DNA of 64,000 nucleotides, taken from assembly GCA_017652765.1 (NCBI GenBank), contig JAGCAJ010000011.1:1-64000 (forward strand), read 5' to 3'. Positions 7,333 through 14,500 of this stretch are shown here, one piece after another (the stretch's first letter is position 1; the number at the start of each line of letters is the position of its first letter). Under the pieces are notes generated by a model. That model ran no database searches. It saw only the letters and a program-made list of their open reading frames with translations, and was not told where the DNA came from. The position numbers were made by a program, and so were the translations under genes. The stretch is from Candidatus Saccharimonadota bacterium. GTDB taxonomy: Bacteria; Patescibacteriota; Saccharimonadia; Saccharimonadales; Saccharimonadaceae.

Positions 7333-7765
7333 AGTAAGTCTTCATTAGGCCCTTGTCGAGCGTTTTATTTGCGCTCGCCCACGCTTTTTGCCAAGGTTCT
7401 TCTTCGTGAGTCAAGTTTTCAAGGTAATATCCAGTCTTATCTCCGTATTCATCCAAAACATCATTAATTAAATCTTTCTGTTCATCAGATAAATCACTCT
7501 CGCACTCTTCACAAGCCTCAAGCTCGTTATATAAAATTGAATATTTCTTAAAATGATGCCACACAGATTCTAAAACTGGGCCATGCTGCCAAGCCTTTAT
7601 ATCTTCGTTAAAAATAGGAGAATCAAAGAACACCAAATGCCAAGCCTCTATATAGTAAAGCAGTTTTTGAAGCTTCAAATGGTTAACGCTTTTACCGCGC
7701 TTTTTAAGATATTTAATTACGTAGTTCGCAACGTCAATTGCGTCTACCGTCTTCTCTTTTTCCAT
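7271..7765 (-). CDS. Panacea/SocA-type antitoxin (DUF4065)
   Basis: A 164-residue protein with the hallmark start of the family: VDAIDVANYVIKYLKKRG, then LKLQKLLYYIEAWHL, then the AWQHGPVLESVWHHF segment. SocA in Caulobacter is a proteolytic adaptor that neutralises SocB, and Panacea domains act as antitoxins to many unrelated toxins. It has a good ribosome-binding site (AAAGGGAG) and lies first in the two-gene minus-strand operon. The last 15 residues (KKQQKAKTSVATR) are encoded in the overlap with the partner gene. The upstream GTATA/TATAC inverted repeat near 7838-7854 could be an operator. Confidence 0.82.
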   Translation of the reverse strand: MEKEKTVDAIDVANYVIKYLKKRGKSVNHLKLQKLLYYIEAWHLVFFDSPIFNEDIKAWQHGPVLESVWHHFKKYSILYNELEACEECESDLSDEQKDLINDVLDEYGDKTGYYLENLTHEEEPWQKAWASANKTLDKGLMKTYYGARLDVKKQQKAKTSVATR

Positions 7766-7799
7766 CGCAGCTCCCTTTCTTATTTAGATTTACTATTTT

Positions 7800-7855
7800 A
7801 CACTTTTCGGGAAGAATTGCAATCATAAGCCTAACTGTATACTTTTATTATACCA
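7800..7855 (-). promoter_or_regulatory. Promoter region of the Panacea toxin-antitoxin operon
   Basis: On the minus strand there is TGG-TATAAT (about 7848-7853) and, further down, TTGCAA followed by TGTAAAAT near 7796-7822. A short inverted repeat, GTATA...TATAC, overlaps the first -10 and may bind the antitoxin. Which -10 is used is undecided. Confidence 0.4.
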
Positions 7856-7907
7856 TAAGCAGAATAATAGGTAGTAAAATAAACTTATACCGTTCTCCTA
7901 GAGCGCA

Positions 7908-7925
7908 ACCTCAAAAAAACGAGGT
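7908..7925 (+). promoter_or_regulatory. Hairpin covering the ribosome-binding site of the 92-residue gene
   Basis: ACCTC (7908-7912) can pair with GAGGT (7921-7925), which is the ribosome-binding site for the ATG at 7931. The loop is eight A/C residues. If it forms, translation would need unwinding or upstream ribosomes. Confidence 0.4.
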
Positions 7926-7930
7926 AAACT

Positions 7931-8209
7931 ATGGCAAAACGCCACCCATTCAAGAAAATTAAACCTGGCGAACCGATACCGATTACTGCTCATGAGCTCG
8001 AAAGTTTCATGCTCGAACATAACGGCAGATTCAACTCGCGCGATTACGATAAGTTTGAGCGTATGGAGCTAATGGAGTCGCCCGTTCGCGACGCGATTCA
8101 CGAATTAAAGACTTATTCCCTAGAAACGCTAGCACAGCGCTTCGATGTACGCCTTTTGGGGCGCGGTAAGCGCGTTTTTGCGAGGCTAGACGCCGAAGAC
8201 GACAAATAG
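7931..8209 (+). CDS. Small protein of unknown function
   Basis: A 92-residue hydrophilic protein, MAKRHPFKKIKPGEPIPITA at the start, predicted mostly helical, with a basic C-terminal turn (RLLGRGKRVFARLDAEDDK). The pattern 'YSLETLAQRFDVRLLGRGKRVFARL' could be a small DNA-binding unit, but I do not recognise a family. GAGGT precedes the ATG by 5 nt. It sits between the toxin-antitoxin pair and gene remnants and reads divergently from the former. Confidence 0.55.
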   Translation: MAKRHPFKKIKPGEPIPITAHELESFMLEHNGRFNSRDYDKFERMELMESPVRDAIHELKTYSLETLAQRFDVRLLGRGKRVFARLDAEDDK

Positions 8210-8211
8210 AC

Positions 8212-8379
8212 TACTTTTCCCTCGCATACATTCCACGCGCCTTAAATAACCGCGATGTAAATGATGCAATAATTCAGATGTTCTTCATTGGTAAATGGAA
8301 AGTAGACAAACTTTCACTTTGGGCAGAGCCGGAAGATATCGCCCACTTTGGTCACGACTCCAATAAAACATTTTGGTAA
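8212..8379 (+). pseudogene. Degraded coding tail (ends ...DSNKTFW)
   Basis: An open frame without a good start reads YFSLAYIPRALNNRDVNDAI and ends KLSLWAEPEDIAHFGHDSNK-TFW, stop at 8377-8379. It starts at the end of the 92-residue gene in another frame. A diverged copy of its last 25 codons occurs at 9497-9570, there interrupted by a stop (SLWAEP*DINHYGNDSNKTFY). The conservation of the reading frame between copies suggests an ancestral protein C-terminus that was duplicated and decayed. Its family is not recognised. Confidence 0.45.
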
Positions 8380-8468
8380 TTCGTCAATAGGTGACATCCA
8401 CTTGATCGCAATCGGGTTTTGAAAGTTATTGTGCAAGAATCAGGGGTGGGATTTTTTCTTGACACGAA
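8310..8468. repeat. 159-bp direct repeat, copy A (upstream of DUF4268 gene)
   Basis: Aligns gaplessly with 9497-9655 and is roughly four-fifths identical by eye. The longest identical block is AATCGGGTTTTGAAAGTTAT plus TGTGCA. It includes the decayed coding tail and runs up to a TTGACA (8459-8464). Together the copies flank the DUF4268 gene. Confidence 0.75.
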
Positions 8469-8537
8469 ACAGTGTAATATCGCCAAAATATGTTATAATA
8501 TTCCTATTACTATCTATTTAAAAATAGGACAACTGGA

Positions 8538-9473
8538 ATGGATTTAGGAGAACTCGTGGAGGTTCCACTAAGAGAAATATGGAATAATGAGCAATACGAT
8601 TTTTCGCCATGGCTCAGTAAACCAGATAATATTAGAAAGCTTGGCAACAAAATCGGCATCGATATTACAGTCGACGGAACCGAAGTACCAGTTGGTTCTA
8701 AGTTCTGGATCGATATTTATGGCCATGAAACCGATAACGACGAAAATAGGATCATTATCGAGAATCAGCTTGAAGATACGAACCACGATCATTTAGGAAA
8801 AGTGATTACTTACGCGTCCGGAAAAGACGCTAGAACGATGATTTGGGTAGTTAAGCGCGCCCAAGACGAACATAGGCAAGCAGTTGACTGGCTTAATGCT
8901 CATACGGATAGTGATTTAAACTTCTTTTTAGTTGAAGTGAAAGCATATAAGATCGGAGATTCTAAGGCCGCACCTCTATTTAATGTTGTATGCAAGCCAA
9001 ATGACTGGGGCCGAGCACAAAGAACCGCAAGTAGCAATATCACTCCAGGTAAAAAACTTCACTTAGAGTATTGGCAAAGCTTCAACGAATATCTTGCAGA
9101 ACACGATACAATCAACTCCGAAATCAGCCAGAAAAAAGCAACAACCGACCATTGGTACTCGGTTTATCTTGGATCTTCTGATTATAAAATCTCGCTTATT
9201 TGCAATACGGATAAATCATTAGCTTCGGTTTATTTTGAAGTTAAGAATGACAATAAAGACGCTTACGACACTTTATTTAATAAAAAGGATAAGATCGAAG
9301 AAGAAACTGGGCTAAAATTTAAATGGGAAAAGAACGAAAATAAAAAAACAAGCTTTATCAAAACGAATATAAAAGCTGATTGGAATAATCGCGAAAAGTG
9401 GGATGACTATTCTAAATGGCTTTGCGAGACTGCTATCTGTATAAAAAAGACATTTCTAGAAATATTAAAGTAG
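8538..9473 (+). CDS. DUF4268-type protein with nuclease-like N-terminal domain
   Basis: A 311-residue protein. Residues 35-110 contain GIDITVDGTEVPVGSKFWID, then IIIENQLEDTNHDHLGKVIT and YASG. This D ... E-x-Q pattern with NHDHLG is characteristic of a PD-(D/E)xK-like nuclease module found in restriction and defence proteins. The C-terminal part (EYWQSFNEYLAEH ... HWYSVYLGSSDYKISLIC) is the DUF4268 domain. I infer a DNA-directed accessory of the restriction locus. The ATG at 8538 is preceded by AGGACAACTGGA. TGT-TATAAT near 8492-8500 is the likely -10. The gene sits exactly between the two 159-bp repeats, so it may be a cassette. Confidence 0.7.
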   Translation: MDLGELVEVPLREIWNNEQYDFSPWLSKPDNIRKLGNKIGIDITVDGTEVPVGSKFWIDIYGHETDNDENRIIIENQLEDTNHDHLGKVITYASGKDARTMIWVVKRAQDEHRQAVDWLNAHTDSDLNFFLVEVKAYKIGDSKAAPLFNVVCKPNDWGRAQRTASSNITPGKKLHLEYWQSFNEYLAEHDTINSEISQKKATTDHWYSVYLGSSDYKISLICNTDKSLASVYFEVKNDNKDAYDTLFNKKDKIEEETGLKFKWEKNENKKTSFIKTNIKADWNNREKWDDYSKWLCETAICIKKTFLEILK

Positions 9474-9496
9474 AGCTAGCTATGGCGCCTCCACAA

Positions 9497-9655
9497 AGTT
9501 TCGCTCTGGGCCGAGCCGTAAGATATCAACCATTATGGCAACGATTCTAATAAAACATTCTATCATTTAGTCAATAGATAGTATCCACTTGGACACAATC
9601 GGGTTTTGAAAGTTATTGTGCAGAAAATAGGGGTAGGATTTTTTATTGACATGAA
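9497..9655. repeat. 159-bp direct repeat, copy B (upstream of the methylase gene)
   Basis: Second copy of the repeat at 8310-8468, 1,187 bp downstream. It fills most of the 270-bp gap before the restriction-modification gene. Like copy A it ends in ATTGACA, here followed by ATGAAGCGATAAAA. Confidence 0.75.
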
Positions 9656-9743
9656 GCGATAAAAATTATGCATTTTCGAAAAAACACTACAATATTATAC
9701 AAAATTGTTGCGTTTTGTGATATTATGATATTAGGAAAAGCTT

Positions 9744-11567
9744 ATGCTAAAAGGAAAAACAAACATGGCAAAATTTAAAACAGAAGACGAAGTTCGTGAC
9801 ACGGACAAAATAGCTCTCGGCTTTAATACCCAGGAACAACATGTTAAGCAAGGTACTGGTCAACTTACGACATTCAATCAATTAGGGTTTGTCGGCATTA
9901 ACGATAAACCTGACGGTTGGTATATCCCCGAAAATAAAAATGCGGTAGCCATTTTACTTGAAACGAAAAATAGCGACGAAGATATAGAATCTCAAAAGTG
10001 CATAAATGAGGTCAAAAAGAACTGCACTGTTCTCATAAATAGCGGTTATTCTAAAGTAGTAGGTATCCTGCATAACGGAGAAGAAGCTCTTGGCTTCTTA
10101 AACAACGAGCCTATTGAAATTCCTAGCGAAATCCAAAACAAGAAATATTATATCGACCTCGTAAATAACCAGGTTCTTGATAAAGAAAAAATCTACACAA
10201 TTACTGCACGAATTAATAATAATCTTCATACTGAATTCGGAATCAAGAACCTATATCATCGTATGATTTTTACCGCCTGTGCTTTAGTGGCTGAAAGATA
10301 TGGAGCAAAGCTTCAAAATGTAAAAGACATGGGATATAACGTATTCCGCAACCGTGTCTTCGATGTTCTCTCGAAGTCACTCGAAACAGATAAAAACCAG
10401 AATTCAAAAATTGGAATTTTGCTCGATGTGTATTCCGAAATCAGAATGAATATTTCAGAAAACCAAACAGCAATCAATAACTTTATTGATTGTGTTTGTG
10501 AGATTTCTGATTGTATTAATTCGAATGAATGGCGCGGTGAAGACGTAATGGGTATTTTCTTCAACGAATTTAACCGTTACAAAAAGAAATCTGAGGCCGG
10601 ACAGATTTTTACACCAGATCATATAACTTCGTTCATGTATCGGCTTATTGGCATCACAGAAAATGATTATGTTGGTGATTTTTGTTGTGGTTCCGGAGCA
10701 TTCTTAGTGAAAAGCATGTCGAATATGATGAAACAAGCTGGCGGATATGACACAATTAAATCGCGAGAAATACGCAGAGAACATTTGTTTGGTATTGAAT
10801 TTGATCGTGAAATTTATGCTCTTGCTTGCGCAAATATGATGATTCATAAGGATGGTAAAACTAACCTTGAACAGATGGATACTAGAAGCGAAAAAGCTTG
10901 TGAATGGATTGCTTCAAAACCGATTACAAAAGTCTTGATGAATCCACCATATGAGAATAAATATGGCTGTATCGAAATTGTAAAAAATGTTCTTGATAAC
11001 GTTAAACCAGGAACACAATGTGCCTTTATTCTGCCAGATAAAAAACTCGAAAAAGTTTCAAAGAAGGTCGTTAGCCATATTTTGAAATATCATAGGCTTA
11101 CTAAAATAATTAAATTACCAGAGCCTCTATTTAGTGCTGGAATAACAACTTCTGTTTTTGTGTTTACTGCATGGAAACCACAAAATAATCAAGAAATTTT
11201 TGGTTGTTATATGGAAGATGATGGTCTTGAAACGGTAAAGAATCAGGGTAGACATGACGTAAAAAATAAATGGCAAGCAATTGAAGACTATTGGGTTGAT
11301 ACTGTTTATAAACAAAGAGATGAAAAATATCATACTGACCAGTGGATAAAACCTAGCGAGCATTTATCATATCAAATGCCCGAAAAGCCTTTTGAGATTT
11401 CAGAAGAAGATTTCAAGAAGACTGCTATGGATTATATCTGTTTCAAGAATGGCATTGATACCAAGGAGTTCGGTGAGAAATTGCTTAATGCTACTCTGTA
11501 TAGTAGTGAAGTAACATCTGATGATACTGGTGTTAATATCAAGATAGGCGGTGGTTCAAATGATTGA
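9744..11567 (+). CDS. BcgI-like restriction-modification subunit (nuclease plus N6-adenine methylase)
   Basis: A 607-residue protein combining two activities. Near the N-terminus, D57 and the E73-T-K75 triplet (AILLETKN) form a PD-(D/E)xK-like nuclease site. Residues 275-450 are an N6-adenine methylase: FYRLIG region, then GDFCCGSGAFL (motif I, AdoMet binding) and VLMNPPYENK (motif IV, NPPY). Size and order match the A subunit of type IIB/IIG enzymes such as BcgI, where cleavage and methylation share one chain. No HsdR translocase is present, which argues against classical type I. A second ATG at 9765 (MAKFKTED) also has a good ribosome-binding site (AAAAGGA). It overlaps the S gene. Confidence 0.82.
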   Translation: MLKGKTNMAKFKTEDEVRDTDKIALGFNTQEQHVKQGTGQLTTFNQLGFVGINDKPDGWYIPENKNAVAILLETKNSDEDIESQKCINEVKKNCTVLINSGYSKVVGILHNGEEALGFLNNEPIEIPSEIQNKKYYIDLVNNQVLDKEKIYTITARINNNLHTEFGIKNLYHRMIFTACALVAERYGAKLQNVKDMGYNVFRNRVFDVLSKSLETDKNQNSKIGILLDVYSEIRMNISENQTAINNFIDCVCEISDCINSNEWRGEDVMGIFFNEFNRYKKKSEAGQIFTPDHITSFMYRLIGITENDYVGDFCCGSGAFLVKSMSNMMKQAGGYDTIKSREIRREHLFGIEFDREIYALACANMMIHKDGKTNLEQMDTRSEKACEWIASKPITKVLMNPPYENKYGCIEIVKNVLDNVKPGTQCAFILPDKKLEKVSKKVVSHILKYHRLTKIIKLPEPLFSAGITTSVFVFTAWKPQNNQEIFGCYMEDDGLETVKNQGRHDVKNKWQAIEDYWVDTVYKQRDEKYHTDQWIKPSEHLSYQMPEKPFEISEEDFKKTAMDYICFKNGIDTKEFGEKLLNATLYSSEVTSDDTGVNIKIGGGSND

Positions 11568-12606
11568 TACATGCACTTGGACAAAATTTAAGGTTTCAGA
11601 TATATTTGTTACTGAAAAACACGGTTCAGGTCTGCAAGTACCGACAGGTGCTATGATGTCAAAGAAAGACCTTGTAGAAGGTAATATTCCCCGTGTGACA
11701 GTATCTAATTTTAATAATGGTATTACAGGATTTTACGCTGATTTAGACGATAAGAACTATCGTACATATCAGAACTTTATAAGTGTAAGTTTTCTTGGTA
11801 CAGTATTCTATCAGCCTGATAAAGTATCTTTGGATATGAAAGTTCATTGTCTGAAACCGTTAGATTATGAATTGAATGTATATTCAGCAGGATATATTGT
11901 ATCTATTATTCGTAAGGCTATATCAAACTTTGCATATTCAGACCAGTTATCAAGTACCGTTTTGGCTGAATTGGAGTTTGCACTTCCTGCCACATCAGAT
12001 GGTCAGCCTGATTGGGATTATATGGAATCCTATATGAAGGCTGTAATGGAAGAATCCGAAAAGACTCTTTCGAATCTGAAAAAAGCCGATGATACAAAGC
12101 ATCTGATTGATGTGAGCCGATGGGGTGAGTTCAGGATTGGTGATGTTTTTGATGTGATTAAAGGAAGCCGTTTGACTAAGGCAGATATGAGGGACGGAGT
12201 AATAAAATTTATTGGCTCTTCTGCTATAAATAATGGCGAAACACATAGAATAGCAAATGACGAGAAAATACATCCCGCTAATACCATTACCGTATGTTAC
12301 AACGGCAGTGTGGGCGAAACATTTTATCAAGACGAACGATTTTGGGCTTCTGATGACGTAAATGTCTTGTACCCAAAATTTAATATGACGAAGCTAGTGG
12401 CGATGTTTATTTGTCCTATTATTAAGTCAATTGGTCAAAAATATGCGTTTATCGATAAGTGGAAGCAGGAGGATATGAAGAATGATATTATTAAGCTTCC
12501 CACCACATCAACAGGCGAACCTGATTGGCAGTATATGGAAAAATATATGAAAGGCCAGTTCGAAAAATCTGAATTGGTCATTAAGGAATTGCGATCGAGA
12601 ATATAA
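11560..12606 (+). CDS. Restriction-modification specificity subunit (HsdS/BcgIB-like)
   Basis: About 348 residues with two target-recognition modules. Each has the phrase W..F.V.DIF (residues about 5-15) or WGEFRIGDVFDVIKGSRLTK (around 190) and each ends with LPATSDGQPDWDYMESYMK or LPTTSTGEPDWQYMEKYMK, the coiled linker repeats. This twofold symmetry gives a bipartite target site. I chose ATG 11560 (MIDTCTW) because AGGCGGTGG sits just upstream, giving an 8-bp overlap with the methylase stop. GTG 11551 is an alternative. Codon use in the first half (TTATCAAGTACCGTT-like AT-rich codons) differs from chromosomal genes, consistent with transfer. Confidence 0.85.
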   Translation: MIDTCTWTKFKVSDIFVTEKHGSGLQVPTGAMMSKKDLVEGNIPRVTVSNFNNGITGFYADLDDKNYRTYQNFISVSFLGTVFYQPDKVSLDMKVHCLKPLDYELNVYSAGYIVSIIRKAISNFAYSDQLSSTVLAELEFALPATSDGQPDWDYMESYMKAVMEESEKTLSNLKKADDTKHLIDVSRWGEFRIGDVFDVIKGSRLTKADMRDGVIKFIGSSAINNGETHRIANDEKIHPANTITVCYNGSVGETFYQDERFWASDDVNVLYPKFNMTKLVAMFICPIIKSIGQKYAFIDKWKQEDMKNDIIKLPTTSTGEPDWQYMEKYMKGQFEKSELVIKELRSRI

Positions 12607-12608
12607 AT

Positions 12609-13262
12609 ATGAAAGACGATTATTATAATGGCGCGCTTGGAGACAATATTGATGGCTTCAACGAAGAATTATTCGAACGTGCTTTAGATAGATGGACGGA
12701 ACGACCGCAACTTGGTGAAGGATATGATAAAAGAACCCTCAGACTTTACGATGCCTTAATTTGGACGCGTGTCGAAAACACCAAAGATAAGTTAGAGCAA
12801 ATAAAAGGATCCGTAGAAGAACGTAGCAAGATTAGAGAAAAAGATGGTAATTATTTATCAAAAATTTTAACACCGACGACGAACGATGATCTTTTATCGA
12901 AACTTGATAAAATAAGTAGAGACGTTGAGAGTTGGAAGTATACCGGAGAAGTGTACTGTGTTGTTGATTGTAGAAAGCACGAAGTTGAGTATCACAGATT
13001 AATTGCTTCATGGGTTAGTGACATTGAAGCTTTTAAGTCTTTTAACCATCTTTGTAAAAAATCTAAGTACACTTTTTTGATAGGTGATACTAGCAGAGAT
13101 TGGGCTTTTGATGTCAATAAATATAGAAAGTATATAAATAATAGACATCAATACACCGAGCACGAATCAGAGATTATTTTGCCGATGGACGAAGAATATG
13201 TTACTGATATGTTCTATGGAACACTTGAAGAATTTTATAAATATATTAAGACAAAAGAGTAG
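12609..13262 (+). CDS. Unknown protein in the restriction operon
   Basis: A 217-residue soluble protein starting 2 nt after the specificity gene, so cotranscribed. The central part is helical (KDKLEQIKGSVEERSKIREK). The C-terminal half alternates strands and helices, with CVVDCRKHEVEYHRLIASWV and TFLIGDTSRDWAFDVNKY. I see no known catalytic motif. Position suggests an accessory of the restriction system, or a passenger. An S-adenosyl or nuclease function cannot be claimed. Confidence 0.55.
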   Translation: MKDDYYNGALGDNIDGFNEELFERALDRWTERPQLGEGYDKRTLRLYDALIWTRVENTKDKLEQIKGSVEERSKIREKDGNYLSKILTPTTNDDLLSKLDKISRDVESWKYTGEVYCVVDCRKHEVEYHRLIASWVSDIEAFKSFNHLCKKSKYTFLIGDTSRDWAFDVNKYRKYINNRHQYTEHESEIILPMDEEYVTDMFYGTLEEFYKYIKTKE

Positions 13263-13264
13263 CT

Positions 13265-13429
13265 ATGGCGCGCGCAAAAAAGAACGGGGAGTTTGTAAAC
13301 TGCAAAGTCAGGCAAGATATTGCCGATAGGCTCAACGCTTATTCTGAAAAAACTATGATCCCCAAAACTGCTATTGTTGAAAAAGCAATCGAAGAATATC
13401 TCGATAAGATTAAATCCGATACTAAATAA
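13265..13429 (+). CDS. Small ribbon-helix-helix-like protein
   Basis: 54 residues: MARAKKNGEFVNCKVRQDIA, then DRLNAYSEKTMIPKTAIVEK, then AIEEYLDKIK. A short beta strand (FVNCKV) followed by two helices is the CopG/Arc fold, with the usual K-T-A-I-V-E-K-A dimer helix. It starts 2 nt after the 217-residue gene. Likely an autoregulator of the restriction operon or an orphan antitoxin (inference). Confidence 0.65.
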   Translation: MARAKKNGEFVNCKVRQDIADRLNAYSEKTMIPKTAIVEKAIEEYLDKIKSDTK

Positions 13430-13477
13430 TCGTCAAAAAAATATCACTATAGCTCTTCGCTCTCTACGAGGACAAAT

Positions 13478-13637
13478 ATGTTAATCAATCGCGGCTATCA
13501 TCGCAGGGTGTCCGTATTTAACCTTACTTACGCGACAATTGCAAGCTCGAACTCGCTAAATTCGCTAATTAACAGATTAGAAAAAGGAGATCTCGTCGAA
13601 AAGGACATTTTGGTCAGAAATATGGTTTCGAACCTTA
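13478..13637 (+). pseudogene. Truncated coding fragment ending at the right island repeat
   Basis: GAGGACAAAT precedes an ATG that opens MLINRGYHRRVSVFNLTYAT, then NSLNSLINRLEKGDLVEKDI. The frame then continues without a stop through the 94-bp repeat and antisense to tRNA-Lys until 13783, which cannot be natural. The first 53 codons have protein-like composition. I infer a gene fragment joined to the repeat by the event that formed the island boundary. No family recognised. Confidence 0.35.
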
Positions 13638-13731
13638 AAATTGATGCACAAAAAAGGGTGATTTACAGATATAAATCACCATTTAATTTCATCTTCGAAC
13701 CTGAGTTTTCCACAGGTTCCCCTGTTGGTGA
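13638..13731. repeat. Right 94-bp direct repeat, overlapping tRNA-Lys 3' end
   Basis: Partner of 3320-3413, at a distance of 10,318 bp. It covers the last six bases of tRNA-Lys (TCACCA on the minus strand) and the tRNA's terminator. Identity is highest in GATGCACAAAAAAGGGTGAT and CCTGAGTTTTCCACAGGTT. Confidence 0.7.
13650..13680 (-). terminator. Intrinsic terminator of tRNA-Lys
   Basis: Minus strand: GGTGATTTA (13672-13680 complement) pairs with TAAATCACC (13657-13665 complement), 9 bp perfect, followed by C and six T (13650-13655). Confidence 0.75.
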
Positions 13732-13802
13732 TCCGGGTGGGACTCGAACCCACGACACCAAGCTTAAGAGGCTCGTGCTCTAACCAGCTGAGCTACCGGA
13801 CC
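13726..13802 (-). tRNA. tRNA-Lys(CTT)
   Basis: 77 nt with CCA encoded. Acceptor GGTCCGG/CCGGATC, D arm GCTC/GAGC, anticodon stem CGAGC/GCTTG around loop CTCTTAA (anticodon CTT), T arm GTGGG-TTCGAGT-CCCAC. TATATT lies six bases before its first base on the minus strand. Its 3' end forms one boundary of the 10.3-kb island. Confidence 0.93.
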
Positions 13803-13923
13803 AAATCTAATATAATCGGTTACCAAATCATTTTACCACATTTCTCATAAAAAGTCTAGGCCAAAATTAAAAGACGTGGCCCAAAGGTAAAAGTTCAATA
13901 TCCCTCGACTACCAAATTACCCC

Positions 13924-13951
13924 TTGCAATTTTTCAATAATTTAGTATAAT
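13924..13951 (+). promoter_or_regulatory. Promoter of rplS
   Basis: TTGCAA (13924-13929), 16-nt spacer, TATAAT (13946-13951). A leader of about 25 nt with AAAGGTTTAATT precedes the ATG, so this gene is led by a ribosome-binding site, unlike most genes here. Confidence 0.6.
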
Positions 13952-13981
13952 GATAAGAAGTGTTAATATAAAGGTTTAATT

Positions 13982-14500
13982 ATGAGTTTTTCTATTCTAA
14001 AGAAAATCGGTGACGAACAGAAAAAGAAAGCTGTTGTTGATGTCCGTTCTGGTGATACCGTTAAAGTCACTCAGAGAATCAAAGAGGGTGACAAGTCTCG
14101 TCTCCAGGTTTTTGAAGGCGTAGTTATTCGTGCAGATCGCAAAGAATCTCACACTGCTCGCATTACCGTTCGCAAGATCGCTTCCGGTGTTGGCGTAGAG
14201 AAATCTTTCCTTCTTCATAGTCCACTCGTAGAGAAAATTGAAATCACTAAGCGCGCCAAGGTCCGCAGAAACAACCTTAGCTACCTCCGCGCTCGCTCTG
14301 GTAAGTCTGCTCGTCTAGCTGGCAAAGATTTTGACCGCGCAGCCGTCAACGATATCACCGTCCCAGGTGAAGACGAAGTCGCAGAAACCGCAGAAACCGC
14401 CGAGGTCGCAACCGAAGCTCCGGCAGAAGAGCCAAAAACAGGAGAAAAAGCTACCGAAGCCTCAAAAGCTGAAGAAAAGTCTGAAGAAAAAGCCGAATAA
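13982..14500 (+). CDS. rplS: Ribosomal protein L19 with acidic tail
   Basis: Residues 1-115 are a standard L19 of the large ribosomal subunit (SGDTVKVTQRIKEG, VFEGVVIRADRK, KVRRNNLSYLRARSGKSARL). L19 is normally about 115 residues. Here a tail of roughly 50 residues follows, made almost only of E, A, K and T. Such low-complexity tails occur on ribosomal proteins of reduced bacteria but have no proven role. The stop TAA shares its last A with the ATG of the RNase HII gene, so the genes are translationally coupled. Confidence 0.95.
   Translation: MSFSILKKIGDEQKKKAVVDVRSGDTVKVTQRIKEGDKSRLQVFEGVVIRADRKESHTARITVRKIASGVGVEKSFLLHSPLVEKIEITKRAKVRRNNLSYLRARSGKSARLAGKDFDRAAVNDITVPGEDEVAETAETAEVATEAPAEEPKTGEKATEASKAEEKSEEKAE

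Noticed and set aside
8459-8500. TTGACA at 8459 as -35 of the DUF4268 gene
   Set aside because: The distance to the only good -10 (TATAAT near 8495) is about 29 bases, and the copy at 9646 has no -10 at the right distance either. The TGT extension makes the -10 sufficient.
9744-13262. Classical three-gene type I restriction system
   Set aside because: There is no HsdR helicase, and the methylase chain carries its own nuclease-like N-terminus, so a BcgI-like type IIB/IIG arrangement fits better.
13641-13783. Continuation of an open frame through the 94-bp repeat and antisense to tRNA-Lys (VGDPGGTRTHDTKLKRLVL-type end)
   Set aside because: The reading GTRTHDT... is the usual artefact of translating the complement of a tRNA. 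Only the first 53 codons could come from a protein.
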